DNA of 64,000 bases, from assembly GCF_022811725.1 (NCBI RefSeq), contig NZ_CP094527.1, positions 1,674,001 to 1,738,000 of the forward strand, read 5' to 3'. Position numbers and translations under genes: made by a program. The first letter of the stretch is position 1. Each line of letters opens with the position of its first letter. The notes below the pieces were generated by a model. It searched no databases and was not told where the DNA came from. It was given only the letters and a program-made list of their open reading frames with translations. This DNA comes from Mucilaginibacter sp. SMC90. Its GTDB lineage: Bacteria; Bacteroidota; Bacteroidia; Sphingobacteriales; Sphingobacteriaceae. Of the stretch, positions 32,315 through 42,462 are shown piece by piece.

Positions 32315-35300
32315 GCGGCCCTTACTCATCATAGTGATCTTTACGGTGCTCTTTATTTTCGGTGCCCGGTCATACTCCAGTTTAAATTATAACTTGTTGC
32401 CCAAAATAGAAGTGCCTACGGTATCGGTAAGTACAGTGTACCCCGGTGCGGCCGCCGCTGAGGTCGAAACTTCGGTTACCAAAAAGTTGGAAGACGCCTT
32501 TTCGTCGGTAGAAGGTTTGGATAAGATCAATTCAACATCGCAGGAAGGTATTTCAAGTGTTGTTGTACAGTTAAAAACCGGTACGGATGTTGACCAGGCA
32601 GAACGTGATATTCAGCGCAAGGCAGATCAGATCCAGAATGATTTGCCGGATAATATCAATAAACCAATCGTTAACAAGATCAACCTGGAGGACGCCCCGG
32701 TTGTAAAAGCCGGTGTGACGTCCAAGCAATCGCCAAAAGAACTTTATGATTTTGTTGACAAGCAATTACTGCCCCTGCTGCAAAACGTTGCGGGCGTAGG
32801 CCAGGTGAATATTATTGGCGGCGATGAACGCCAGATCCAGGTAAATATCGATCAGGATAAAATGAAAGCTTATGGTCTTAGTATCGCCTCGGTAACCAAT
32901 GCGATAGCCAAAGCTAATCAGTCGTTCCCTGCGGGAAGTATAGAAACGCGAAATGAGCAGCAATCCATCCGCTTTGATGCCAACGTTACATCTACAGAGC
33001 AGATCAGTAACCTCATCATTCAGCAACGGCCTAAAGCTGGGAGTATTTATTTAAAAGATATTGGTGAGGTAGTAGATGCCACAGCTAAAACCACGGCCAT
33101 CAACCACATCAACGGTATCCCATCCATCGGTGTGCAAATCGTTAAGCAAACCGATGCCAATGCGGTTGACGTGAGTAAGCATGTTAAAGAAAAATTTACA
33201 GAGATAGAAGCCCAATACAAAGCATCCGGGTTGAAGTTTACCGTATCGTCTGACCAGAGTGTGTACACCCTGAAATCGGCCGATGGGGTTATGGAAGATC
33301 TTGGCCTGGCCGTACTGATCGTAGGTGTAGTGATGCTGGCTTTTCTGCATAGTTTCCGCAGCTCCATGTTCGTGCTGGTGGCTTTGCCTTCTTCCATCAT
33401 CCCTACGTTTATCGCTATGTATTTCCTGGGATTTTCGCTCAACCTCATGACGTTGATGGCGATGTCGCTGGTGGTAGGTATTTTGGTGGATGACTCTATC
33501 GTAGTGCTCGAAAATATTTACCGGCACCTGGAAATGGGCCGCGATAAAGAAACCGCCGCGCTGGAAGGCCGGAGCGAAATTGGCTTTACTGCATTGGCTA
33601 TCACGCTGGTTGATGTGGTTGTGTTCCTGCCTATCTCGTTTGCCGGGGGTATCATTGGCTCGCTGTTGCAAGAGTTTTCGTTAGTGGTAGTGTTTTCTAC
33701 ACTGATGAGTTTATTTGTATCCTTCACGGTAACGCCAATGCTTGCTGCCAAATTCGGCAAAATAGAAACCTTGAGTAAAAGTACTTTATGGGGTAAACTG
33801 AATCTTGGCTTTGAGCACTTTATTGATGTTTTAAAAGAAGATTATGGAAAATTGCTGGCCATAGTGCTTCACAAAAAACGCTGGCTGCTCTCGGGCGTTA
33901 TTGTGCTCATTATCGGCGCTATAGCGTTAGTACCGGCTGGTTTTGTAGGCGCAGCGTTTATTCCGAGCGCAGATCAGGGCGAGTTGCTCATAAACCTGGA
34001 GCTTGCGCCATCGGCATCTATTTATCAAACCAATATGGTAACGCAACAGGTTGAAAAATTGATAATGAAACAGCCCGAAGTTGTCAGGGTGTTTTCGAGT
34101 GTTGGATTTGTATCCGGCAGTGTTGCCGGGACAACCAATAACAGTAATCTTGCAGAGATTACTATAAGCATGGTTGACAAAAAAGACCGCGATATCACTG
34201 CGGAAGAGTTTGGCGGTAAACTGCAGAAAATGCTGAGTGCGAAAATACCGGGCGTGAAAGTTACAGCTGCACCTACCTCAATTACCGGCGGCCCTAACCA
34301 GGCTCCTATCCAGATAGCGGTTAAAGGAGTTGATCTGAAAGCGGTACGTAATGTGGCCGAAGCCTATAAAAAGATAGTGGCCAAAGTACCGGGAACCCGC
34401 TTTGTTGAACTTTCTGTAAAAGATCAGAAACCACAGGTTGAAGTAAATCTTAACCGCGAAAAAATGACCTTGTTAGGTATTGATGCCAGCCAGGTTGGCG
34501 CGGCGCTTCAAAATGCCTTCAGCGGCAATGATGACAGCAAGTTTAAGCAGGACGGTAATGAATACGATATCCTGATAAGCCTGGATAGCTATGACCGCTC
34601 GGATATTGACAACGTGAGGAACCTTTCATTCACCAATACCGACGGGCAGACATTTGTGCTAAGCCAGTTTGCCGAAGTAAAAGAAGGACTTGGCGAAAGC
34701 GTTTTACAACGAATTGACAGGCTGGGATCTATCACGGTGAATTCATACGTTGTTGGTCGCCCGTCGGGTTCGGTTACCGCCGATATTAAAAAGAAGTTAC
34801 CAGGAGTAAAGCTGCCGGAGGGTGTTTCGGTTGAGTTTTTAGGCGATGCTAAAAACCAGGCCGATGCGTTTGGAAGTTTATTCTTCGCCCTCGGCGTGGC
34901 CATTGTTTTGGTTTACCTGATCATGGTTGCACTTTATGAAAACGCAATCTATCCATTTGTGGTACTTTTTTCCATCCCGGTTGCCCTGGTTGGTGCTTTG
35001 CTGGCCCTGGCTTTAACCATGCAAACGTTAAACATATTTTCCCTTATTGGCGTGATCATGCTGCTTGGGTTAGTAGCAAAAAACGCTATCCTGATAGTTG
35101 ACTTTACTAATCATCTCAAGGCACAGGGGCACGCTGTTAAAGATGCTTTGGTTGAAGCCGGAAAAGAAAGGTTAAGGCCTATCCTTATGACCACCCTTGC
35201 CATGATATTAGGTATGTTGCCTATTGCAATAGCCAGCGGTGCCGGTGCCGAGATCAAAAATGGTATGGCCTGGGTAATCATAGGCGGTTTAACAAGCTCC

Positions 35301-35414
35301 ATGATCCTTACCCTTTTTGTTGTGCCGTCCATGTACCTCATCATCGAAAACCTGCTCCTGAAATTCAAGAGCAAGAAAACAAGTAAGGAAACACCGCTTT
35401 TAGAAGCCCAATAA
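32289..35414 (+). CDS. RND efflux pump, AcrB/MdtB-like inner-membrane transporter
   Basis: A 1041-residue pump. Twelve membrane segments are arranged as 1+5 in each half, with two large periplasmic loops. Landmarks are VKRPLLIIVIFTVLFIFGARSY at the N-terminus, TVYPGAAAAEVETSVTKKLEDAFSSVEGL, SLVVGILVDDSIVVLENIYRH (the proton-relay Asp pair in helix 4), and GLVAKNAILIVDFTNHL in helix 10. The similarity is to hydrophobic and amphiphilic efflux pumps of the MdtABC/CzcA-distant type. Substrates are unknown. It is controlled, by inference, by the LytTR regulator. Confidence 0.95.
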   Translation: MSITEIAVKRPLLIIVIFTVLFIFGARSYSSLNYNLLPKIEVPTVSVSTVYPGAAAAEVETSVTKKLEDAFSSVEGLDKINSTSQEGISSVVVQLKTGTDVDQAERDIQRKADQIQNDLPDNINKPIVNKINLEDAPVVKAGVTSKQSPKELYDFVDKQLLPLLQNVAGVGQVNIIGGDERQIQVNIDQDKMKAYGLSIASVTNAIAKANQSFPAGSIETRNEQQSIRFDANVTSTEQISNLIIQQRPKAGSIYLKDIGEVVDATAKTTAINHINGIPSIGVQIVKQTDANAVDVSKHVKEKFTEIEAQYKASGLKFTVSSDQSVYTLKSADGVMEDLGLAVLIVGVVMLAFLHSFRSSMFVLVALPSSIIPTFIAMYFLGFSLNLMTLMAMSLVVGILVDDSIVVLENIYRHLEMGRDKETAALEGRSEIGFTALAITLVDVVVFLPISFAGGIIGSLLQEFSLVVVFSTLMSLFVSFTVTPMLAAKFGKIETLSKSTLWGKLNLGFEHFIDVLKEDYGKLLAIVLHKKRWLLSGVIVLIIGAIALVPAGFVGAAFIPSADQGELLINLELAPSASIYQTNMVTQQVEKLIMKQPEVVRVFSSVGFVSGSVAGTTNNSNLAEITISMVDKKDRDITAEEFGGKLQKMLSAKIPGVKVTAAPTSITGGPNQAPIQIAVKGVDLKAVRNVAEAYKKIVAKVPGTRFVELSVKDQKPQVEVNLNREKMTLLGIDASQVGAALQNAFSGNDDSKFKQDGNEYDILISLDSYDRSDIDNVRNLSFTNTDGQTFVLSQFAEVKEGLGESVLQRIDRLGSITVNSYVVGRPSGSVTADIKKKLPGVKLPEGVSVEFLGDAKNQADAFGSLFFALGVAIVLVYLIMVALYENAIYPFVVLFSIPVALVGALLALALTMQTLNIFSLIGVIMLLGLVAKNAILIVDFTNHLKAQGHAVKDALVEAGKERLRPILMTTLAMILGMLPIAIASGAGAEIKNGMAWVIIGGLTSSMILTLFVVPSMYLIIENLLLKFKSKKTSKETPLLEAQ

Positions 35415-35521
35415 TTAACATCTACATATGGCTCATTGTTGCCGGGGCAAGTGGCGTAAAAGTGCTGCCTGCTCCGGAATAATGGCTTTGCTTTGTCCCA
35501 TTTTTTAAATTCCGAACCCCT

Positions 35522-36544
35522 ATGAAAATCAAATTTTATCTTGGCACTATTGTGCTGAGCACTTTGTTCACTGCTTCGCACGCGCAAAATACTAATCCGC
35601 TAACCCGGCAACGTATGATCGACTCGCTGAAAATGTCGGCCCTGTCTGATTATGCAACCCGCTATCCTATTTTAAGGCAAGGATCTATAGCTACCGATAT
35701 TTTGGGCGCGCGCACCATAAAAGGCGAGCTTAATGGTCATGATCTTTACGAAGGCAAAACAAACATCAGTCGCATCAGAGCGGCCTTTAAAATACCGTTG
35801 GCAGAGTGGGGGAAAAACACCATAACAGGTGTAGTAAGCTACCAGCAAATCCATTTTGATACCAAAGATATCACCAGTTACAATCCGGCGTTTTCTAATG
35901 CAAACCAAAGCCTGACCAAATCAACCGTTGGTTTTACGGCTACATTCAGCCGGTCTGATAGTATTTTTAATCACCCGGTGACTTATTCGGCAAGTGTTTC
36001 CGGACTTACGGATGAGCTTAGCTCGATAAAAAGGGTGAATTACAGCGGTACCTTGAATGTTCCGCTTAGTCGCACAGCCAATTCATCATGGTCGGTTGGT
36101 GTCGCGGTTATTATCGATCCGTCGTCAGTAGCACCGGTTGTACCTTTTGTAAGCTACTGGCATAAATTTAAGGATGCCGATCTTGATCTGTTTGTTGATA
36201 TCCCTTATCGGTTGGCTGTAAGAAAACAGCTATCTAAAAAAAGCTGGGTATTTGCAGGCAGCGAACTGGGTGGTAGTCTTTTCTTCTTCGATCTGAAACA
36301 GCCTTCGTTGCCGCAGAATAATATTTACACATCCTTAGATATCAAAACCGGCGCGACCTTTGAATACATGCTGACCAAAAAACTTGTATTCGGTGTTAGC
36401 GGGGGCATTTTCACAACCGCCCAGGCGCGCATGTTCGATCACAATGCCAAACCGAATGACTATTTTTTCAGGACATCTAACGGATCAATACCCTATGTTA
36501 GCTTTTCACTTTCATTTTTGCCATTCCTTAAAAGCTTGCGATAA
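35522..36544 (+). CDS. Outer-membrane beta-barrel protein, DUF6268-like
   Basis: A 340-residue protein with a signal peptide (KFYLGTIVLSTLFTASHAQ) and many amphipathic beta-strands, ending in an aromatic strand (YVSFSLSFLPFLKSLR). I assign it to the DUF6268-type outer-membrane proteins by pattern only. It follows the RND gene by 107 nt and may belong to the same regulon; no terminator separates them clearly. Confidence 0.6.
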   Translation: MKIKFYLGTIVLSTLFTASHAQNTNPLTRQRMIDSLKMSALSDYATRYPILRQGSIATDILGARTIKGELNGHDLYEGKTNISRIRAAFKIPLAEWGKNTITGVVSYQQIHFDTKDITSYNPAFSNANQSLTKSTVGFTATFSRSDSIFNHPVTYSASVSGLTDELSSIKRVNYSGTLNVPLSRTANSSWSVGVAVIIDPSSVAPVVPFVSYWHKFKDADLDLFVDIPYRLAVRKQLSKKSWVFAGSELGGSLFFFDLKQPSLPQNNIYTSLDIKTGATFEYMLTKKLVFGVSGGIFTTAQARMFDHNAKPNDYFFRTSNGSIPYVSFSLSFLPFLKSLR

Positions 36545-36719
36545 CAAAGGCCAGATCTCTTTATAGAAATTTAGGTAATGGGGGCTTTTTTTAAATTTCG
36601 AAGTGTTCCCTGGATAATCGCGCATGCTTGACCATGAACATTTGACCAATAATTTGTGCTGATGAAATCAATATTTATATCCCTGGGTCAGGTAGATAGT
36701 ATGGTCAAAGTGAAGGGGT

Positions 36720-36932
36720 TTATCCACCATCTCGGGTACGTTTGGTGAGTGCCACATTGAAATTTTTATGTCGCATTATTTCAGCGATCATTTCCTCAAA
36801 ATCGCGCGATTGTAGTCGGTAAATAGCTTCATTTTCCAGGTAGATATCATTAATTGCAGTCTTAATGCGACTCACTTCATCCAGCAAAATGATCTTCGTC
36901 TCTGGTACCTCAAGTTTCGGTTCGGTGATCAA
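36720..36932 (-). pseudogene. Truncated Mrr-like restriction endonuclease fragment
   Basis: The last 30 residues (SRDFEEMIAEIMRHKNFNVALTKRTRDGG) match the start of the Mrr-type nuclease domain, in which the same segment continues into the catalytic Asp of D-G-G-x-D. Here a stop follows the second Gly, so the active site is lost. Upstream the frame remains open to about 36967 but has no start codon. It is a gene remnant. Confidence 0.6.
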
Positions 36933-37072
36933 ATCATACTCAAATGGCTTATTACTAATAATGAATTTTACTCATAAAAACATTTCTTCATTTCGGTTAT
37001 AACACTCTCCGTTTTGGTTACAATCCCGCTTTTGTGAAGGCTCTCCTTTGTATCACACAAAAGGAAAGCAAC

Positions 37073-37306
37073 ATGAAAACTATTCTGATCACCGGCGCGT
37101 CGACTGGGTTAGGCAAAGCAACCGCTAAATTATTTCAGGCTAAAGGCTGGAATGTAATCGCTACCATGCGATCACCCGAAAAGGAAACATAACTTCATCA
37201 TTTAGAGAATATTACATTACTGCCACTGGATATTACGGATAACCAGCAAGTAGACGATACGGTGAAAGCGGCATTAACGACCAGTGCCTTATCCGAAATC
37301 TTGTAG
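37073..37306 (+). pseudogene. Truncated SDR oxidoreductase remnant
   Basis: From ATG 37073 the frame encodes an SDR N-terminus (KTILITGASTGLGKATAKLF, GWNVIATMRSPEKE), is interrupted by TAA at 37190-37192, then continues in the same frame (LENITLLPLDITDNQQVDDTVKAAL). It breaks where the NNAG region should follow. The break coincides with a 31-nt segment also found in the LanKC gene. Confidence 0.75.
37273..37303 (+). repeat. 31-nt near-identical copy of a LanKC gene segment
   Basis: The segment differs from 25243-25273 at only two positions (37285 and 37291). At 25243-25273 it encodes, on the minus strand, KISEKALVVN of the LanKC protein. Here it is joined directly to the broken SDR remnant, so it marks a recombination scar. 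Confidence 0.7.
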
Positions 37307-37467
37307 TTCTTCTTTTAACTTTCTTTCTGTTGGGGAAAACGCATTGAAAATGCCTATGAATACTAAGCCTCCGTTCAGTGCCTTCGCAACTTTCGGACTA
37401 AGCAATTCATCGGCTTCCACGTAGCTACTTCAGACTAAAAACGAGGGCATCCCTGAACTGGCAATGA

Positions 37468-38871
37468 TCAGGGAACAGCGTCGACCAGTGCTTTATACGG
37501 TAACGCGGCCGCGGAAACCGGAAGAAAGATTTCCGGCATGATGCCGTGCCCGTCATCCGGCGCGGTACTGGCGGAATATGTCCACAGAAGGGGCAGGAAG
37601 AGCCTGAGTTTGCTTCCCGGGAGTATCACCTCGGCGATGTGCCCGCCATCACAGCCGGCCAGGTTGCCGCCGCTTTCCTGTCCTATGAGCGTACAATTTG
37701 TTTGTAATTTCAGAGCTGCGGCAAATAAGGCTGCGGAAGAATATGTTCCGCCGTCGATAATCACATAGATCCTGCCTTTGAACCGCTCAGCATAAGGATG
37801 TAAGGTTTCATTGATAGGATATCTCAGCGAATGAAAACCGTTTTGGACATGTAAGAGGTCGTGGTTCTGGTTTTTCTCTTCAAAATCACTTACCTCGACC
37901 CTGCTCTCTTCCAGCCGAGTGAATATAAAGGGTTTACCGATCATATATCTGAGAAGGTCTGCGCAGATAAAATCCCGGCCGCCCAGGTTACCCCTCAGGT
38001 CGATAAAAAGTTTCGTTGCAGCATGAGCTTTGATCTGCGCAAAAAGGGATTTATGGAAATCGAGGTAATTGGCATAGGAAAAATCAGGAAGTTTTACGAT
38101 CACGGCGCCCGAGTTCTGGTCAAAAAGAAGCCTTTTTTCAGTAGTGTCCGCCGGAAACATACCTTTAAGCCTGAACTCGCCCGGTACACCACCTGTCGCG
38201 ATTGAAGGTGGTCCCGCCGGAACATAGCGATCTGCGGCCAGGACCATCACGGTAGTATCTTTGCCGACCGTGGTCCGCAGCGCGAGCTTGAATTGAGTTT
38301 TTCCGGGATGGGCCAGCTCATACAAAAAATTGAATCGCCCGTTTTCCAGCAGGTAATTTTTCAGGCTCATGTTATACCCGTCCCCAGAAACGAGCGTTCG
38401 GTAATGATTCAATAATTCACGGGCGCTTTCCCCGTCAATGGCCGTGATCTCCGAATTAGGCAGGATTGTCGTATTTCCTGACCTGATAAAACCTTTAACA
38501 AAAATCCGGTTCCCGCTGATATAGATGTGAAAAGGAAGTATCTCATGCGGGGCCAGCCTATATCGGTTCATGAACTCATCATCCGGTTCCAGCCGGGTAT
38601 GCCCGGACCTGACAGCTGCGACAAAATGCTGGACAATGAACCAAAACTGGATTTCAGTCATCGGACGATTAAACCTGGCACGGGTAACGCGGGCGTATTT
38701 ATCCAGCGTATCCCTGGGCGTATACCGGTAAAGGCTGGGGTGTGCGATTTGCAGCACGGCGGTCAGGAAATCAAAGTCTGAGGTCATCTGGGCTATGGTT
38801 AGCCTTTTTTTTTCCTGCCCGCTGCAGAACATGGAACAGCACAGTAAAACGGTAAGCCAGAACCATTTCAT
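37468..38871 (-). CDS. S41-family (C-terminal processing type) exported peptidase
   Basis: A 467-residue protein with a signal peptide (KWFWLTVLLCCSMFCSGQ). The S41 core is recognised by LFIDLRGNLGGRD (289-300) and IYVIIDGGTYSSAALFAAAL, with nucleophile candidates Ser378/Ser379, followed by GQESGGN. A partial PDZ-like region precedes it (IFVKGFI...NSEITAIDGESA). It is the last gene of the HlyD-ABC operon (4-nt overlap). A role in processing or degrading the exported peptide is inferred. Confidence 0.8.
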   Translation of the reverse strand: MKWFWLTVLLCCSMFCSGQEKKRLTIAQMTSDFDFLTAVLQIAHPSLYRYTPRDTLDKYARVTRARFNRPMTEIQFWFIVQHFVAAVRSGHTRLEPDDEFMNRYRLAPHEILPFHIYISGNRIFVKGFIRSGNTTILPNSEITAIDGESARELLNHYRTLVSGDGYNMSLKNYLLENGRFNFLYELAHPGKTQFKLALRTTVGKDTTVMVLAADRYVPAGPPSIATGGVPGEFRLKGMFPADTTEKRLLFDQNSGAVIVKLPDFSYANYLDFHKSLFAQIKAHAATKLFIDLRGNLGGRDFICADLLRYMIGKPFIFTRLEESRVEVSDFEEKNQNHDLLHVQNGFHSLRYPINETLHPYAERFKGRIYVIIDGGTYSSAALFAAALKLQTNCTLIGQESGGNLAGCDGGHIAEVILPGSKLRLFLPLLWTYSASTAPDDGHGIMPEIFLPVSAAALPYKALVDAVP

Positions 38872-40202
38872 GATTTATCCTTGTCAGAAATATAAGTGAG
38901 ATTGTCAAAAAAACGTTCAATCAGCCGCTTTTCACTACTGATCACGTCGGCTGATCCCTTAAGTTGTGTTTTAAATCCTAGTTTCGAACCGAAATGACTG
39001 ACCAGGCCATCGGGAAGATCAACCTCGAGCAGGTACATGTCGACCGGGGTTTGATTGCTAGTTTTAACGGTGTTGGTCATCAGCGAAATGGATCTAACTT
39101 TACCCTTTACCGACCCATATTCCTCAAAGGGATAATTGTCCAGTTTGATAATGACCGTTTGTCCGGGTTTGACCTTTCCCGCCCCATGAGCCGGCAGTTC
39201 CATCTGCCCGATGATTCGGTTATCGACCGGGATAACGGAGAACACTTCTTCTCCCGCCTGCACGAACTGGTCATTAGACCAGAATTTTGAAAAATCCAGT
39301 CTGCCATCGACAGTCGCTTTGAATACATACTTTTCCTCCCAGGCCTTGATGTTATCTTTCAGGTCGTTGAATGAAGACAAGATATCGAGACGCATTTCCT
39401 TCTCTTTGTCGCTTTGTTGAACGTCGAGTTCTTCAAGCTTGCCTTCGTCATTACTGATTTGTTCTTTCGCCGTTATCAGCTCGTTCTTAACGGCCTGAAA
39501 GCTCTCTTTACTGTTGAGATATGTAACCTTGCTGTGATCGGCGTCATCCTCGTCAACTGCTTTTTCCGACAGCAGGATAGAGTCCCGGTCAGCCATCTTT
39601 TTGGACAGCATCATATTGTGTTGCTTGGTCTGCATAAGGCCCGTATTGTTGACGAGGAGTTCCCTGAGCTGCCTGATCTCATTGTTCAGGCTTTGCTGCT
39701 GCTGTTGATAGACGTTTTTGCGCTCGTAATTGTAGTATTGCTGGAGTGCATTCAGAAATGCGGCATATTTGGTGTTGATCTCACCCAGCGAACTCCGCGA
39801 TGGAAACAAAGGGTAGCAGGCAGCCAGTTTTGGAGAATGGACGTCAAACTTGCTGAGCAAACGGTCGATCTGCCTGATATCATCGACATTCGCGGAATTC
39901 TGGATATAGGCAATATAGTCCCCGGTTTTGACCCTTCCGTTGGCCCGATACTTTGTAAGTGTTAGTTTACCGGAAGTGTTCGCGACCAGTTTCACCGGCG
40001 AGAACCGTGTATTGATGACGATCTGTCCCTGCACGGTATCCGGGTAACTGATGCAATACCCTGCGCAAAGCAGCAGCAGGAACAAGCCAAGTACAACCGA
40101 AGCAACGATCAGCCCGAATTTTGTGGGCATACGTTCCACGATATCCTGTATTTCTTCGCTTCGCTTCCGGTAAACCTCAGCGTTAAGGTCGTTGTTTTTC
40201 AT
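38868..40202 (-). CDS. HlyD-family adaptor of the C39 peptide exporter
   Basis: A 444-residue protein with one N-terminal membrane helix (FGLIVASVVLGLFLLLLCAGY), a lipoyl-like segment (LVANTSGKLTLTKYRANGRVKTGDYIAYIQN), a long coiled-coil (about 150-290) and a C-terminal barrel (ELPAHGAGKVKPGQTVIIKLDNYP). The layout is that of bacteriocin-export adaptors partnering C39-ABC transporters. It overlaps both neighbours by 4 nt. Confidence 0.88.
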   Translation of the reverse strand: MKNNDLNAEVYRKRSEEIQDIVERMPTKFGLIVASVVLGLFLLLLCAGYCISYPDTVQGQIVINTRFSPVKLVANTSGKLTLTKYRANGRVKTGDYIAYIQNSANVDDIRQIDRLLSKFDVHSPKLAACYPLFPSRSSLGEINTKYAAFLNALQQYYNYERKNVYQQQQQSLNNEIRQLRELLVNNTGLMQTKQHNMMLSKKMADRDSILLSEKAVDEDDADHSKVTYLNSKESFQAVKNELITAKEQISNDEGKLEELDVQQSDKEKEMRLDILSSFNDLKDNIKAWEEKYVFKATVDGRLDFSKFWSNDQFVQAGEEVFSVIPVDNRIIGQMELPAHGAGKVKPGQTVIIKLDNYPFEEYGSVKGKVRSISLMTNTVKTSNQTPVDMYLLEVDLPDGLVSHFGSKLGFKTQLKGSADVISSEKRLIERFFDNLTYISDKDKS

Positions 40203-42451
40203 AGCAGGTCTGATAAACGTTCCAGGGAGGCCGTTTTAACGGCCGGATTAGTAACAGGCTGGTTCTCCATTCCGTTGTCGAACTGGCTTTGGATTAGATT
40301 GAAATAATGCCCCCTATGCCGCATCAGGGTTTCATGGTTGCCGGTTTCCATAACTGAGCCGTCCTTCAACACGACGATCTGGTCAGCCTTCCTGATCGTG
40401 CTCAGCCTGTGCGCCACCACAATCACGGTTTTACCTTTAAAAACATTATCCAAGGCTTGGACGATCTTTTGCTCGTTGATCGCGTCCAGTGCGTTGGTCG
40501 CTTCATCAAAAAACAGGAAGTCCGGGTTTTTATATAAAGCCCTCGCAATGAGTATGCGTTGTTTTTGGCCCCCGCTCAGCCCTCTGCCCATTTCACCCAT
40601 AACCGTGTTATATCCTAAGGGGAGCTGCTCGATCTCCGTCGCGATATTGGCCGCTGAAACGGCCTGTTTGAGACGTTCGAAATCAATTTTTTCATCTTCC
40701 AGCACAATATTGTTCAGGATGGTATCGCTGAAGATTTTTCCGTCCTGCATCACTGCGCCGCACACATTTCGCCAGTTCCGTAAGCTTAAAGTATTGAGGT
40801 TCATGTCGCCGATACATAATTCGCCATAGGAAGGCTTATAAAGACGCAGCAGGATTTTCAGCAGGGTGGATTTTCCGCTGCCACTATCCCCAACGATAGC
40901 GGTCACTTTTCCTTCGGGAATGATCAGGTTGATATTCTTTAGGATAAGCGTGCCATGATGGTGATACTGAAAGGACAGGTTTTTCAGCACCAGGCTCTTG
41001 TTTAACGGCAACTGGATATCGTTCAGTTTTTCGTCTTCTTCCTCATCCGGGATCTGGTGGACTTCATTTAAACGCAGGAAACTGATTTGCGCGTACTGCG
41101 CTGAAATAATGAATGACACAAACTGGTTTATAGGTCCGCTCAGCATTCCGATGATAAACTGTGTCGAGATCATTACGCCGAACGTAATATCCCCGGCAAT
41201 TACCGCCCTCGCCGCAAAGAAGGTGATCAATAGGTTTTTCAGGCTATCTATGCACTGGGCACCAGAGCTTTGCCAGTTCGATATCGCCTGGGTCTTCTGG
41301 TTAAGCTTAAAGATCTGGGCCTGGATTTTTTCCCACCTCCACCTTTTTTTGGTCTCATAGTTATTGAGTTTGATATCGGTTATCGCACTGACTGTCTCTA
41401 CCCAAAAACTTTGATTTTTTGAAACAAGGCTGAAATACTCCCAGTCGATCTTTTTCCGGATCTTCATGAAGGCAAGCACCCAGAAAATATACAGTACACT
41501 GCCGGCAAAAAAGATCGAAAACATTATCCCGTTATAGATCAGCAGGATGATACTGAAAATCAGGAATGTCAGGCCGGAAAAAAGGAGGTTCAGGGAATTG
41601 TTGGTGATGAAGCTCCGGATCCTTTCATTATCGTTGGCCCGCTGCAGGATATCGCCCACCATTTTGTTTTCAAAGAAGGTTACCGGAAGCCGCATGATCT
41701 TGATCAGGTAATCGGAGATCAGCGCGATGTTGATCCTGGAGGTAACATGCAGGAGGATCCAGTCCCGGACTGCGTTAGAAAGTGTCATGCAGAGAATGAT
41801 CGTTATATTGGCGATCAGTACGATATTGATAAAATGAAGGTCATTGGTGTGGATACCGATATCAATAACTGCTTTGGAAATAAAAGGCAGGAAAGCTTGT
41901 AAAAGCGTTGCCACCAGCATGACCACGAAAACGTTAAGAAAACTGCGCTTATAAGGAATAAAGTAGGCAATGATGTTTTCAATGGTTTTTTTCCGTTCGA
42001 TGCGGTCGCCGGCCTCGCGCTGCTTGAAATCCGCCTGCGGCTCCAGGATCAGCACGGAGCCCCGCGCTCCGCTTTCATCGTACCAATAGCGCTCCAGGTC
42101 TCTGACCGGGTAGGAGACCAACCCTTTCGCCGGGTCGGACAGGTATACTTTTTTCGCCGAAATTTTATATACAACTACGAAGTGGCTGTTGTCCCAATGG
42201 ATAATGGCCGGCAGGGGAACTTTGTATATAAGGTCATCTATCGAGGAACTCGTTGCCAGGGAGCGAAGGCCGATACTGTCCCCGGCATAGCTTAGGTCAA
42301 GAAAAGAGACACCCTCCCGACTGACGCCACATTTATCGCGAAGGTGCTGTAAGGAATAGTACTTGCCGTAGTATTTGGCAATAATTTTAAGACATGACGG
42401 ACCGCAGTCCATCATGTCCAATTGTCTGTCCGTAGGAAAACTTCTAAGCAA
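40199..42451 (-). CDS. Peptidase-containing (C39) ABC peptide exporter
   Basis: A 750-residue PCAT-type transporter. The N-terminal C39 peptidase has Cys16 (MMDCGPSC), His90 (NSHFVVVY) and Asp106 (LSDPAKG), so the catalytic triad is intact. Six membrane helices follow (about 165-440). The ATPase has Walker A GDSGSGKST, signature LSGGQKQR, Walker B FLFFDEAT and an H-loop in VAHRLST. It cleaves leader peptides after double-Gly-type sites and exports the core. The upstream acidic peptide gene (11 nt away) is its likely cargo. Confidence 0.94.
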   Translation of the reverse strand: MLRSFPTDRQLDMMDCGPSCLKIIAKYYGKYYSLQHLRDKCGVSREGVSFLDLSYAGDSIGLRSLATSSSIDDLIYKVPLPAIIHWDNSHFVVVYKISAKKVYLSDPAKGLVSYPVRDLERYWYDESGARGSVLILEPQADFKQREAGDRIERKKTIENIIAYFIPYKRSFLNVFVVMLVATLLQAFLPFISKAVIDIGIHTNDLHFINIVLIANITIILCMTLSNAVRDWILLHVTSRINIALISDYLIKIMRLPVTFFENKMVGDILQRANDNERIRSFITNNSLNLLFSGLTFLIFSIILLIYNGIMFSIFFAGSVLYIFWVLAFMKIRKKIDWEYFSLVSKNQSFWVETVSAITDIKLNNYETKKRWRWEKIQAQIFKLNQKTQAISNWQSSGAQCIDSLKNLLITFFAARAVIAGDITFGVMISTQFIIGMLSGPINQFVSFIISAQYAQISFLRLNEVHQIPDEEEDEKLNDIQLPLNKSLVLKNLSFQYHHHGTLILKNINLIIPEGKVTAIVGDSGSGKSTLLKILLRLYKPSYGELCIGDMNLNTLSLRNWRNVCGAVMQDGKIFSDTILNNIVLEDEKIDFERLKQAVSAANIATEIEQLPLGYNTVMGEMGRGLSGGQKQRILIARALYKNPDFLFFDEATNALDAINEQKIVQALDNVFKGKTVIVVAHRLSTIRKADQIVVLKDGSVMETGNHETLMRHRGHYFNLIQSQFDNGMENQPVTNPAVKTASLERLSDLL

Positions 42452-42462
42452 CTGTCAGGTAA

